From Tetracentron sinense (taxonomy: Eukaryota; Streptophyta; Magnoliopsida; Trochodendrales; Trochodendraceae), in contig CM026571.1 of the NCBI GenBank assembly GCA_015143295.1, forward strand, positions 27,866,505 to 27,930,504: DNA of 64,000 bases, in the 5' to 3' direction. Made by a program: the position numbers and the translations under genes. The notes below the pieces were generated by a model, which did no database searches, was not told where the DNA came from, and saw only the letters and a list, made by a program, of their open reading frames with translations. This document shows, one piece after another, positions 44,977 through 56,494 of this stretch. Every line of letters starts with the position of its first letter. The stretch's first letter is position 1.

Positions 44977-47900
44977 TGTGACACCCCGAACCCGTGCCTA
45001 CCGGAGTAGTCTCCTGAGACATGTGCCCGGTCGTTCATACCAGCTCAGCGGAAGACTTTACCGCACAAATACGGAAAAATTTAAACTTTACTCACATGGA
45101 GCAACATAAACTCTGGTCATCACAATAGCCATCAACCACAAAACAAATACCTGTATATTATTTACCATTGTGTCTATTTTACAAAACGGAGGCGCCACTA
45201 ACATGCCGGGACAAGTCTCTATCCAAAGATAAAAGTACAAGGTGCAGGATCCACACCTACTACTCGTCTACCCCAGTATCTGTTGACATGAAACCTCAGT
45301 GTGCTATGAAGCCCAATAAAAAAAAACTACAATCCATCTATACTATCTTCCACATTATAGCAAAGCATCAATAAACACATAATATACATATGCCGGTTCA
45401 TGATACAATTTAGTAATATATCCAAGTTATATTGTGACCCTCAATCACATAGGGCCATCGCACCCAACACGAGATTCCCAATCTCGAAAATATCTTTCCC
45501 AATTATGTAGTACGTTATGCAACATGTATTTCTTTTACCAAGTTATTTGTTTCGATCATCAACCATGTTTTACTCCGAGTACTGAGACTCTGTTAACTAG
45601 CCTTTAGCCCATACATGTTCATCATAGAGTGGTCTCTATACCCTATTCGAGCTTGATCATTCCAAGCTCAACACAATTCCGGCATTACCCGGTCACATCA
45701 TAACTTGAGTCACCCAGACTCCTGAATACTGTTCCGGTATTTACCCGAACATGACCAACCCTTGGGTGTCCCAACCGACACAGACCAGAATCCTGAAGAT
45801 TCTACACAACTAGGGTAATCATCCTCCAAGGACTTACCACATATACTCTGACTCACAGCACCTACTGTGTATACACACCGCCATCTCACTGGTTATCAGT
45901 CACGAAGGAACCCCGGCCAAATTGTCTACTGTCATCTTCTAGCTATTCACTGGAGGCACCCCGGGCCTTATCGGACAGTGTCTCTCCATGACGTACCACC
46001 TAAAAGGAACCCCGATAGGCACAGTGCCACCTCTTCGGACCCAACCATAGAGGAACCCCGGTCAATACACTATATAATGCTCAGTCACTTTAGACATCTT
46101 TTAGGACTCTGACATCTCCCAGTTTAACCAATTGTGACAACGCTTGAGCATGCCGGCCCAACTAACTGCGAATCCGAAGATTCTAGACTATACACAATCA
46201 CTACTCCGGACCTAGTCAAAGAGGATCTATGGGAAGTAATCCACTCACTCCAAACTATCAGTCACGGAGGTCTACACACTACAACCCCAACTATTCCAGT
46301 ATCAAAATAATCATCCCATCATATACACATGCCATGTCAAGTCAACAAATCGCTTAGCGATTGGTCACCCAATCGATCGCCGAACCTAAATTCTGAGTTA
46401 TTCAACTCGAAACCGAGGGCTACGCCCCTCTGCTCAGTTTCTATACCTCCCCATACAAGTATATACAACCCATTTTAACACACCATGACAAGCATAATGT
46501 TGAATAAAGATCTGAGATCACGAAGGGGCTCTGTAATTATCAAAACCATACTGTTGTTCCTAAAAAGACAAACTAGGTTTTATTTAGAAATTCATATTGT
46601 CAAATCCAACCATCAGATCTCATTGCAATTTTGATATGATTGACAAAGTAGAAAGGTCGCAATATGATAAAAATATGAGCATGATCTGAGACAAGAAAGG
46701 TTCCCTGTAATGATCAAAACCGTACTGTTAGCCTTAAAAACAGCAGACAGGGTTTTCCTTTAGAAATTCATATCATCCTATCCAACCATCAGATCATAGT
46801 GACATTTTGATATGATCTAAAAATTAGGAAGATAAATATGTGGTAAAATTTATAGCATGATCGGAGATAAGGAGGGTTCCCTATAATTAGGAAAACCGTA
46901 CTGTTAGCCTTAAAAACAGCAGACTAGGTTTTCTTTAGAAATTTATATCATCCAATCCAACCATCCGATCGTAGTGAAATTTTGATAGGACTTAAAAATT
47001 AGGAAGATAAATATGTGGTAAAATTTATAGCATGATCTGAGATTAGGAGGGTTTCCTATAATTAGGAAAACCAAGTAATGTTAGCCTTAAAAAATAGCAG
47101 ACTAGGATTTCCTTTAGAAATTCATATCATCCAATCCAACCATCAGATCACAGTGAACTTTTGATATGATTTAAAAATTAGGACGATAAATTTAGAGTAA
47201 AAATTTGAGCATGATCTGAGCTCAGAAAGTTTCCCTATAATTAGGAAAACCGTACTATTAGCCTTAAAAACTGCAGACTAGGTTTTCCTTTAGAAATTCA
47301 TATCATCATATCCAACCATCAGATCACAGTGAAATTTTGATATGATTTACAGATTAGGAAGATAAATTTAAAGTAAAAATTTTGAGCATGATCAGAGCTC
47401 AGAATAGGAAGATAAATTTAAAGTAAGAATTTGAGCATGATCAGAGCTCAGAAAGGGTCTGATATAAACAGCACAATTAGCATAATTTATCTAGTGGAAT
47501 GAAAAATAGATAAGAAAGGGTTTTTATTACCTCTGGTACATGTGTTTTGAAGCTCCGAGAGATGAAATAGACGCCGCCAATGTGCTCAACACGTCCAAAA
47601 ACGTCAGGATACGCCTCTTTATCTCTCTCTAGACTTTTTCTCTCTAGAAAATTCTCTTTCTCTCTCTAGAATGTTTCTCTCTAGAAAATTCGGCAGGGCT
47701 TCGCCTCTCTCTCACTAGGATGATAGAAATGACTGGAGGGTGGTCTACTATTTATAGCCTAGCCTAACCCACACATGCGCGCCAAGTGTCGCTTGGAAGG
47801 TGCCGAGTGTTGGCCTGAGCCGAGACATGTGTCGCGGCTTGCAAATCACGACCGGTTTCCGGTAATGTCGTCGAAAGTCATTCCGAAACCATACCATATG

Positions 47901-48476
47901 ATTTTCGATTTTGACAAAACTTAAGGTGATAGATCTTGCGGTAGTCTGACACTTGCTATAAAAATTTTGGGAAAATCCGATGAGTTTTGACTGCCTAAAA
48001 GTGCGACCAGAAGAATTCGTAAAACCCCCAAATTTTCCAATTTCGGATACAAAACACACTGGGGTTTCACCATATGAGATAATAAACTGCCAAAATGATA
48101 GACGTTCGTCCCCATGGCCTTCCAACATGTACTGGAACAATCCGCACGGATTTTGATTAGAAAGTCCACTAAATATAGAGCCCCAATCGAAATTCGATAC
48201 ACTACCAATTCCCTGATTTTCTCAATGTTTCCACACATAGGACCTTCGCGGTTTCGCGAATTGATGTGCAGCTGAATCGGAACGATAGGTGGACGTCCGG
48301 ATAGCCGACCGGCACACTATGTGCGTAGATCGAAGAAAAACACTAATTTCATAGTAGTGCAACCCAATTCCAAGTAATACCTACTTTACACAAATTTATC
48401 AAACACACAACTAATTAACCTCAATTAAGGACCGATAATCCAAAATTTTATTATATTAAAATTCCGGGTCGCTACA
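44977..48476 (-). mobile_element. 5' LTR of Gypsy H
   Basis: Collinear with the 3' LTR. It has the five-copy 176-bp repeat (about 46545-47400) plus an extra duplication of about 55 bases (unit AGGAAGATAAATTTAAAGTA… at about 47356 and 47404) not present in the 3' LTR. TATA at about 47748-47757. Confidence 0.94.
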
Positions 48477-49430
48477 TATAAGGCCAATTGGATGCAAATG
48501 GATTTACAAAAGAAAGAAGGGTACCGATGGTAACGTGGAGACCTATAAAGCTAGACTTGTTGCAAAAGGTTATACTCAAATTCAAGGAGTTGATTATGTG
48601 GATACCTTTTCACCTGTAGCTATGCTTAAATCCATCAGGATATTGCTAGCTATAGCTCACACCATGACTATGAGATATGGCAAATGGATGTCAAAACAGC
48701 TTTCCTTAATGGAATGTTAGATGAAGACATCTATATGAAGCAACCAGAGGGCTTCATTGTTCCTAACCAGGAGAACATGGTATGCAAGCTCAACAAGTCG
48801 ATATATGGTTTGAAACAAGCTTCAAGAAGCTGGAACCAAAGATTTGATCTTTCGATCAAAGAATTTGGATTCCAAAAGAATTTGGAAGAATCTTGTATAT
48901 ACAAGAAGGACAGTGGGAGATCGGTAGTATACATAATTCTTTATGTAGATGACATCCTCCTCATTGAGAATGATGTAGGGATGTTGTCATCAGTCAAGAT
49001 ATGGTTTTCTTAGCATTTCTCAATGAAAGACTTGGGAGAGGCATCATATATTCTCGGAATAAAGATTCTGAGAGATAGAAAATGCCGAATGTTGGGATTG
49101 AGCCAAACTTCCTACTTAGACAAGATATTGTCTAGGTACAGTATGAGTGATTGTAAGACAGCACTCATTCCTTTTAGACATGGTGTCACTTTGTCTAAAA
49201 AGATGGCCCCTACATCAACTGATGAGATCGAGCAGATGAAGAGGTGCCCTTATGCTTCGGCAGTTGGGAGCCTTATGTATGTCATGTTATGTACTAGACC
49301 GGATATCTGTCATGCAGTGGGAGCTGTTAGTCGGTTTCAAAGCAATCCAGGTGTTAATCATTGGATTGCAGTGAAGCACATTATGAAGTACCTGAAAAGG
49401 ACTAGGGATTATGTGCTTACCTTTCAATGA
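48477..49430 (+). pseudogene. Copia B RT, continuation after H
   Basis: Resumes with KWIYKRKKG and continues through [34 protein letters not shown] and YVDDILLI. One base is lost near 48657 (GCTCACACC against GCTGCACACC in A), and a TAG at 49011-49013 replaces CAA of A. The connection domain (SRFQSNPGVNHW) ends at a TGA at 49428-49430. Non-functional. Confidence 0.9.
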
Positions 49431-49920
49431 GAAGACTTAGTTGGACTGGGTTATATTGATTCCAATTTCTAATCTGATCCAGACAATAGAGCTTCGACAT
49501 CTGGGTATATGTTTACACTGGGTGGTGCTGCTCTCAGTTGACGCAGCATAAAGCAGAAGAGTATTGCTGACTCCACACATAAGCAGAATATATTGCAGCT
49601 TCAGAAGCAGCAAAAGAAGCAGTCTGGTTCAGAAGGTTTTTGCTAGAGCTAGGAAATGTTCCTTCAGCACTCAGACCTATCACTCTCTTCTGTGATAGTA
49701 ACGGTGCAGTAGCCCAGAGCAAAGAACCTAGGAACCACAAAAAAATAAAACATGTGGAGTAGAAGTATCATCTCATTCGTGAGATCATTGACAGGCAAGA
49801 TGTAGTGGTTACAAAGATTAGGTCTCAACTTAATGTTGTAGACCCGATGACCAAGGCTATATCAGATAAAGTTTTTGTAACACACTTAGACAGTATGGGA
49901 TTGAAATCTATGGCACAGTG
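49431..49920 (+). pseudogene. Copia B RNase H, broken
   Basis: Collinear with the A RNase H but with more stops: TAA at 49470 (CAA in A), TGA at 49539 (TGG in A), TAG at 49760 (CGG in A). The LFCDSNG motif (about 49690) is intact. The frame ends just before the PPT. Confidence 0.85.
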
Positions 49921-49928
49921 ACTTTTAG

Positions 49929-49942
49929 GGCAAGTGGGAGAT
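49929..49942 (+). promoter_or_regulatory. Polypurine tract of Copia B
   Basis: GGCAAGTGGGAGAT abuts the 3' LTR, same as in A. Confidence 0.87.
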
Positions 49943-52168
49943 TGTTGGACATGATGCCCAGAAAAGTCATTTAGATTGTTAGAACCTTATTAATTTGATT
50001 AATAAATGCTTCTTCTTAATCTATTGTGTATTCATTATGGGTAATTGACCATGATCATGAGATGATCTATACGATATAAGATATCGATAAAGGTCCGTAG
50101 GATATATTGTAGGAAATTTATTTGATTAGATTATCACAGGTCGATATAACTTTCCGGTTCCTTATAACTTATATAGTCACAGCTATGGGTGAAGCTGGGC
50201 ACTTCACTTATATGGTTGCCAAAATGCTAAGATGTTCTAAATAGTTGAGATGTAGTTCTATCTCAAACTATTGTAGGGGAGACTACACATCAGCATATTG
50301 GTGCTTAAATGTACACTGACTGATTGCATTCAATGAGAGACCTCTTGCATAAACATACTATCAAATAGTTGGTCTCTCATTCACATTGAACGGTTTCGAT
50401 GATCCTTAGATCTGATGAGTTCATCTATAACTGGGCAGTGATCTGACTGTTTTGATTCCACCAACGTATTTTCTATCTTAGAGAATACAATACATTGACA
50501 GTTGGATAATCAAAAAGTTGTTCGAGTAATGATGAATTTCAAACAAGAAATCCAAGCTCATTAATTTGAGAGATTATCCAAGTTCTGGGTAAGACAGTTG
50601 ATTAAGTTCAAATCCTACGCAGGTGATTTTGAAAAAAAAAATGTTTTGAAATATACTTTTATTAAAAGATATTATACTTATAACAGGATTTTTTGAAAAT
50701 ATTTTTCATGAGAAATTGTTTCTCATGGCTTAATCATAAGTCTTGGAAACCTGGATGATTTGCAATGGGCTATGGGTTAGATAGTATGTCAATCTTGAAG
50801 GCCCATTAGGGATAATGTATTTAGAAGGATAAATCGAATTTAAAAGTTCATGTGGTGGGATCCGTAATGGTTAATGTTCATACACTGGGATTCAATTGCA
50901 ACATGGATATCTCACGTCACTTGCAATTCCGATGTAATTCTTATTTATGGTCAATGGGATAACATTGGATAGGCCAGGGTAAGAATGTCCCAGAGCAATC
51001 TGTGGAGGTGCTCACATAAGAAATACAAGCTCAATAATTGATTAAAATTTAATCAATTATTTTAAGTGATTAAAAGTTAATCATTTAATTAAATAGATTA
51101 ATAGTTAATCTATTGTTTAAATTAAGTGTTAATTTAAACTAAGGGATTATTGTAGTAATTATTTGATTAACATAATTAAAGGGGAAATGGGTTTGACCCA
51201 TATTCATAAACCCATTAAAATAGACCTTTAATATGGGCCAAAGCCCATGGGTTTAAACCTTAGGGTGGGGCGCCCACTTGAGGAATCCTAATTGGATTAG
51301 GATTTGTTTAATTGAATAATTATTGAAATATAATTCCTTTTATTATGGAATTAAAATCCAAGTGTTGGATTGCAATTAGGACTAAGATGTTATTGTAATT
51401 AGATTACAATAAGGAGTTTTAACTCTTCAAATCCCACGCCCCATAGAAGCTCCCGCCCCCCCCCCCCCCCTTGTGGATTCCTCGTTTGACTAAGTTTCCT
51501 ACTTTGGTGTAGGATGTTGACCTATCCCTTTTAATTAAGGAATCCACTTTTAATAGGGACTCTTTAATTAATAGGATTACTGTAACTAAAGTAGTTATAG
51601 ATTAAGTAGGATTTTATTTAATTAATAATAAGAGTTATTGTTAATTAATAAATCATACTAGATAAGATCAAGTTGGAGTAGGATTAGGATAAGATCCTAG
51701 TTTATAAATACCCCAACACCCTAGACCATTAAGTAGAATTCTCCAGAATTTTTTCTCTCCTCTCCTCTCTCTCTCCAAACCGTGAGCCCTAGGGGAGACC
51801 TCTAGGGATTTTCGTGAGCTATATTGATGGTCCTAGTTGGGTTTTGCAAATCTAGAGTTTTGAACCTTAGTATCATTGGTGATAGAAGGTCTACACCATT
51901 GATCCATCTTCTTCCTCTTGCTTCTATAATTCTAAAGGAGATTCTAAAGCTTCGTGGGGATAGCGAAGAATAAGGATCGAGCTTCTAGTATTTTTTCGGA
52001 GAAATCTCTACAAAGAGTTCTGACGGTTCGAGTGGATTAAGCTTCACCGGTGATAAACATTCACCGAGGTGATATGACTAAAACTCCTAGATAATTTTGA
52101 TTCTTTTTATGGTGTTAAGATCTAGGGGATCCAGTTTCCGCATAAATTTTTATCCGGATCCCCCTTCA
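49943..52168 (+). mobile_element. 3' LTR of Copia B
   Basis: TGTTGGACATG to CCCCCTTCA, then the target duplication GTTTT. A C(15)-class homopolymer at about 51458-51472 is longer than the mixed C/T tract in the other LTRs. TATA at about 51702-51712. Confidence 0.95.
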
Positions 52169-52598
52169 GTTTTTGCCCTGTGCTTTTTCTTTTTCCCTTT
52201 CCTTCTTCTACACGTATACTTATTTTACTTTAAAACATTTAAGTTAATGTCTTTCATTTCATTAACTTTAAGTTTTAAATTAAAATAAGGAAGTACCCCC
52301 CATTTGAATCCAATAAAAATACTTAGAAATTCCAATTCCTCATAATTCAATATCTGAATTTCCAGTTTTAGGCAAAATCCATTAAATCTGGTTCGTAGTA
52401 ACTTTTCACATTGTTCGAAAACCATTCTAACCATATGCATAAAATCCTATAAAATCAACTTAGCTTAGTTAACCTATAAACAACCATTACTGGGACTTTT
52501 TATCTCAAAATTCGTAAATTTACATTTCATGGTTACTATTCACCGCACTATTCACAGCACTATTCACAAGCTATGAAAATGAGATCCGGGGTTCTACA
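52169..52598 (-). mobile_element. 5' LTR of Gypsy F, second part
   Basis: After the duplicated GTTTT, the sequence continues GCCCTGTGC… and ends GGGGTTCTACA at 52598. It carries CACTATTCAC short repeats (52540-52570), also seen at the matching end of I. The target duplication of F should be TTAAT (52599-52603), with its partner left of the window. Confidence 0.9.
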
Positions 52599-52695
52599 TT
52601 AATGGGCTTTCGAATGCCCATTGTGGTTTTTGTATAAAACCCTCGAGTTGCCCTCATTCGTTCTCACCTATTCGAACACACTGCAAATTGAAGCT
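52599..52695 (+). promoter_or_regulatory. Putative promoter of the decayed transposon-protein gene
   Basis: TGGGC…GCCCA inverted repeat (52602-52619), a TATA-like TTGTATAAAACC (about 52633-52644), a short leader, then ATG at 52696. The F LTR lies about 35 bases upstream of the TATA. Confidence 0.45.
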
Positions 52696-54228
52696 ATGGC
52701 TCCAAAAACTCCACTCCATTTTGAGGTAATCCACTGCTCTAATCTTGAAATTTCTTTTCTTTGATTTGAAATTTCTCATTCCTCATCATGTTTTCTATCT
52801 TTCCCCTATGGATTCTTGGGTTTCTCATGGCAAACTTCTCATAGAGAAAGAATGCCAACAAATCACCTTCCCCATCACTATCTTTATTCCATTCTTCCGA
52901 ATCTGACTCGGAGAATGAGAGTGACTCTTATTCTAGACCTCCTCTCACTCGAGGTCCGGGGATTGTGATCGAGGAACCTTCGGCCCCTTGGACTACTAGG
53001 GCTAAATCCAGGGCTCCTATAGGAAAAGGGAAGGCAGCCCCTAAACCTAAAGCCCCATCAAAGGCCGCTCCTAAGAAAAATGCAAAACAAGCTAAAGTGA
53101 GCCAGGCATACCCCTCTTTTGAAGGTCGTAGGTTTAGATTCCCTACTACAGCCTATAGGTTTTAGCATTATTTTGAAAACCGTGCTGTCATTCTTCAGCG
53201 ATCAGTTCGCCTTCGTGACTTTATCCACACCAATCTTCCTCGTATTATCCAGTCGAGAGGGTGGTAGGGAGTTCTTGTTCTATCAGGGTAATGCCCTTTG
53301 GTCCTGATTTGGGAATTCTATTTGAACATCGAAAAGGATGGCTAGTTCATATGACCTTCACTATTGAGGTCCGTGGCATCCTCATTGATGTTTCTCCAGG
53401 CTTTATTGCCCGCCTTTTATCCATTCCTTAGGTTTCCAATGCATATTTTCCATATATGTATCGGACCAATCCCCATAGCCATCATATGGATGAGATCATT
53501 ACCATGATCTGCAGCTCTCAGACTTCATGGCTTGATACTCATTTGTTGCAGAGTAGGTTGACCCCTAATGCTAGGATTCTATATCTCTTGATGTGTTTTA
53601 AACATCATCCTAAAGGTCATACCACTGACATCAGTTCTGATCGAGCTCGCTTTCTCCATGCCCTGCTCACTAATGAGCCTATTGATCTTGTTTCTCATAT
53701 TATTGAGTTGATGATTCATGCATCCCGCCTCAGTACTGGTGAAGTTGGCTTGCCATTTGGCATCTTGATCTGAGATATACTTGCCTCTCATGGCATCCAC
53801 CATTCAGCCATTGACTTGGTTAGTACGTCTAAAGGTCCTGTCACAGCGAAGGCCTACACCAGTAGTCTAGCACATGCTACCGATCGTTCTGCACCCATAC
53901 CCGAGGAGGGCCCTACTCAGCCTCCTCCTACTCCGCCGACTACCATGGATATGTTGGCTGCCCAAATGGCCCAGCTTGTTACAAGCCAGACTGTCTTCAT
54001 TGATGAGACTCACGCATCGCAGGCTACTTTTCATAGCATGATGGAGACTCAGTTCTCTAACTTTGCAGCTGAGACCAGTGGCCACTTCCGGTATCTCACC
54101 ACTACTGTGAAAGATATGAGAGGCGACATTACGCGTCTCTGAGAAGAGTGGGCACTTCAGGATGATACTGATGCCACTCAGAGCGATGGTGGAGATGGTG
54201 CTGATGCAGCTGCTACTCCTGCTCCTTA
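52696..54228 (+). pseudogene. 'Putative plant transposon protein'-like gene (Transposase_32-type), decayed
   Basis: ATG at 52696 starts MAPKTPLHFE; a GT-AG intron at 52726-52844 would join it in phase to a Ser/Lys/Pro-rich linker open to 53162 (SDSENESDSYS, PKAPSKAAPKK, EGRRFRFPTTAYRF). After a TAG and frame breaks, the family-like core appears: RDFIHTNLP…QSRGW, then HMDEIITMI…SWLDTHLLQSRLTPNARILYLLMCFKHHPKGHTTD (53456-53773, quoted here as fragments of one block) and a C-terminal Pro-rich and helical part (EEGPTQPPPTPPT, 53816-54142). This domain pattern is that of the plant-wide family often labelled putative plant transposon protein; its role is unknown. Several stops make it a pseudogene. 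Confidence 0.6.
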
Positions 54229-54933
54229 GATTATTTTCTACAGATGTTCTATTTTTTGATATTGTGGGATGTATATTGGCTTGGACCATGAGTACTATTT
54301 TGATGTGATCATATATTTTGTGTTTAACTATGGATCACTTTTTGTTATTTCCTACTTTCTTATCATGTTATATCACTGTGTTTTATGGATATGGATTGTA
54401 TGGATTCTGGTTTCTGTGAATTCGTTGTGATGTTCAACTCTTTGTTGGCTTTTGATGCATGACTAGTTCCTTTTGTCATTTTTTTCTAGAAACTATGTCT
54501 TAATGCTATCTACTTTTGGTGATAGTGTCATATTTTGTTTGATATCATGTCTTCACTCGATGTATATAAAATCCAACCAACAACATAATATCCCTCCACT
54601 TAGTTAGAACTATAACCAATAGCATAACATAATCAAAGTGCGGAAGAACATGAGCTCATATACATCATATCATCACCTTAACTCGTGTATTTGTGAGAAT
54701 CTTAGACTTAGGAGACAACATGCTTATAAGACCACGTGCTTATGAGATGCTTATGCTTATGAGTCTTTGAGCTGCTTATTCAGAACATACACTTATTTAG
54801 ATCCCGGACTAAGGCCTTCCATCTTGTTATTTGTTTTGTGGTGAGTAAAGTGAGGGTTTTAGGTGTGTGTTGAGTCTCCAAACAAGAATATAATAATACT
54901 CTTTGTGGCTAGGAGCTTAGGGTATAGAACACC
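54229..54933. other. No gene recognised; possible old LTR debris
   Basis: 54229-54540 is T-rich and looks like sequence downstream of the pseudogene. 54560-54800 has words shared with Gypsy LTR starts (AAAGTGCGGAAGAACATG, ACTTGTGAG-like words) but no clear boundary. Confidence 0.4.
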
Positions 54934-55365
54934 TGTAGAACCTCGGAACCGAGTTCACTAGGCTATAAATAGTGTTGTGAATAGTACTGTGAATAGTGCC
55001 ATGGACACAAGTCTTGTGAAGGCCAAGGGTCATTTATGTAATTTGATTTATGAGCAATAATAAGAATGATTTAAATTAGTTTAAATATTGTTGTTGGGTG
55101 TTTAGGATAAAAGAACAAAAGTATAAAATACTCCGAGTGTCAAAGAAGGGAGATATCTTAACATGCCCTCAACTTTAAGGATCTCTAGAATTCGTACCGC
55201 TGATCAAAATCGAGTGATTCTTGAATTTTTGGAAAGATATCGAAACCCTCTTCGAGGTTCATGCTTATTACTTTTTCAGATTTTGAGTCGAAGTTGGGTC
55301 AAACGTCGGATTTCCGGAAATGAGTCTGCTGAAGTTCTGGTATGCTGCATTGTACATATATAATA
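54934..55365 (+). mobile_element. Degenerate Ty3/Gypsy LTR fragment related to I
   Basis: Starts TGTAGAACCTCGGAACC, which matches the reverse strand of the end of I, and keeps order with it: TTCACTA…AATAGTGCC, GAGGTTCATG, GATTTTGAGTCG…GGGTCAAA, then GGATTTCCGGAAATGAGTC. It breaks off near 55365. No target duplication can be assigned. Confidence 0.7.
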
Positions 55366-55369
55366 TTTT

Positions 55370-56025
55370 GAGTTAATCAAGCACAAGTCGAACCTATCCC
55401 TAAACGAACTCAGCCAAATCAAACAATATCTTACTTGAGCTTCACTTCATTAAACATGCAAGCTCAAATAAAAGTTTGGCTTAATTCGTTCAAGTCTAAA
55501 AGGTCGGCTTGAGCTTGGCTCAAACGAACCGAGCTAAGTCAAGCCAGCGAACTAGCTTGGCTTGAGTGCACGCCTAGCAAGAATACTAGGGCTAGAGTTT
55601 GCACATCAGGTCCTAGCAAGAATACTAGGGCTGCAGTTTGCACATCGGATCGGATAGGGCTGGTGCCAAACCCCACCTGAGTTAAGAACAGGCTGAGGCA
55701 AGTTTCCTGTGAGATGCTGGGCTCGGGCTCAGTAATGAGCCCAAAGCTGAGTTCGGGTTGGTTCAGGCTAACCTAACCCAGCCCCAAGCTGTCTTATATA
55801 AGAATATAAAATATAATAATCCTTTTATCTGTTTGAAGGTTAAAAACCTTTTTTTTAAACCACTTCTACTGTTCATCATCGCAGTCTCCAAAATAATTAG
55901 GCTGAGCCCGAAACTCACTAAAATTGTTGGGTTGGGTTTGAGCCTAGCGATCTGGACTGAGTTGAAACCAGGAGTGGGTTCAGGCCTGTTATATATAGAA
56001 CCAGTCCCAGCAAACCCATGAGGAA
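55370..56025. repeat. Degenerate GAGCTTGGCTC-type repeats with a 42-bp duplication
   Basis: Two blocks rich in partly complementary GAGCTTGGCT / AGCCAAGCTC words (about 55420-55575 and 55690-56015) resemble low-complexity arms of plant MITEs such as the one at 62271. Between them a unit holding CTAGCAAGAATACTAGGGCT and GTTTGCACATC occurs twice in tandem (about 55572 and 55613). No terminal repeat pair was secured. Confidence 0.55.
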
Positions 56026-56317
56026 TACCATTCTACCATGTGTGTTTTTACTCCTTTTGGCGTCTAAACTTGTACCTTCACAGCTGTGACGGTTTGCAAT
56101 AAAGAATCACCATGGTTCTACTAACTTTTTCCGAGTCGTCACACACTCACTCCTGTTTCAGATACTTCATTTTCATGGTAGTATCGTGACATGAAAACAT
56201 TGCTTATCCCTTTTCATTGAACATTTACATTAACCCTAATACAAGTCAATGATATGTACGAAATCATACAAACAAAATGGCCTACGAATTTGGTTCTCAA
56301 AGATTTCCTTAGAGGCT

Positions 56318-56482
56318 TAGATGAGGGGTCAGTGGTTAGTAGGTTAGTAGGGCTACTTCCCTTCGGGTGGATATTTCAACTTGAAGTACACACCAATGGA
56401 CTCGAACCCGGAACGAGAGTGTGGTTAGAGACGCACACAACCAATGGGACAAGCCTCATCTACAATTTTTTTTAAAAAAATA
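56318..56482 (-). mobile_element. Possible tRNA-derived SINE fragment
   Basis: Minus strand has a perfect Pol III B-box, GGTTCGAGTCC (about 56400-56410), preceded at about 40 bases by GAGGCTTGTCCCATTGG, which is A-box-like. TCCTTAGAGGCT (56306) and TCCTTAGGGGCT (56483) could be a 12-base target duplication with one mismatch. An A/T-rich run lies at the 5' side, which does not fit a normal SINE tail, so the call is tentative. Confidence 0.35.
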
Positions 56483-56494
56483 TCCTTAGGGGCT

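Larger units (their letters stand above)
33544..48476 (-). mobile_element. Ty3/Gypsy chromovirus 'H', with solo LTR I inside
   Basis: TG at 33544, CA at 48476, perfect duplication TATAA (33539-33543, 48477-48481). LTRs are long (3446 and 3500 bp). On the minus strand the order is PBS, a small leader reading frame, gag, CCHC box, protease, RT, RNase H, integrase, chromodomain-like C-terminus, PPT. Order and chromodomain place it among chromoviruses, probably Tekay/Del-like. Solo LTR I is inserted between gag core and zinc knuckle. Without I the element is about 12.1 kb. Stops and frameshifts break gag and integrase. Confidence 0.95.
20321..52168 (+). mobile_element. Ty1/Copia retrotransposon 'B', full length with nested D and H
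   Basis: TG at 20321 and CA at 52168 are flanked by a perfect duplication GTTTT. LTRs are 2218 and 2226 bp. With D (24008-30736) and H (33544-48476) removed, the element would be about 10 kb, with one Copia-order gag-pol. It lies inside the F 5' LTR. In the first 190 bases I count about eight differences between its two LTRs, so the insertion is not recent. Gag, integrase, RT and RNase H are all broken, and the integrase catalytic Glu is Lys. Confidence 0.95.
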
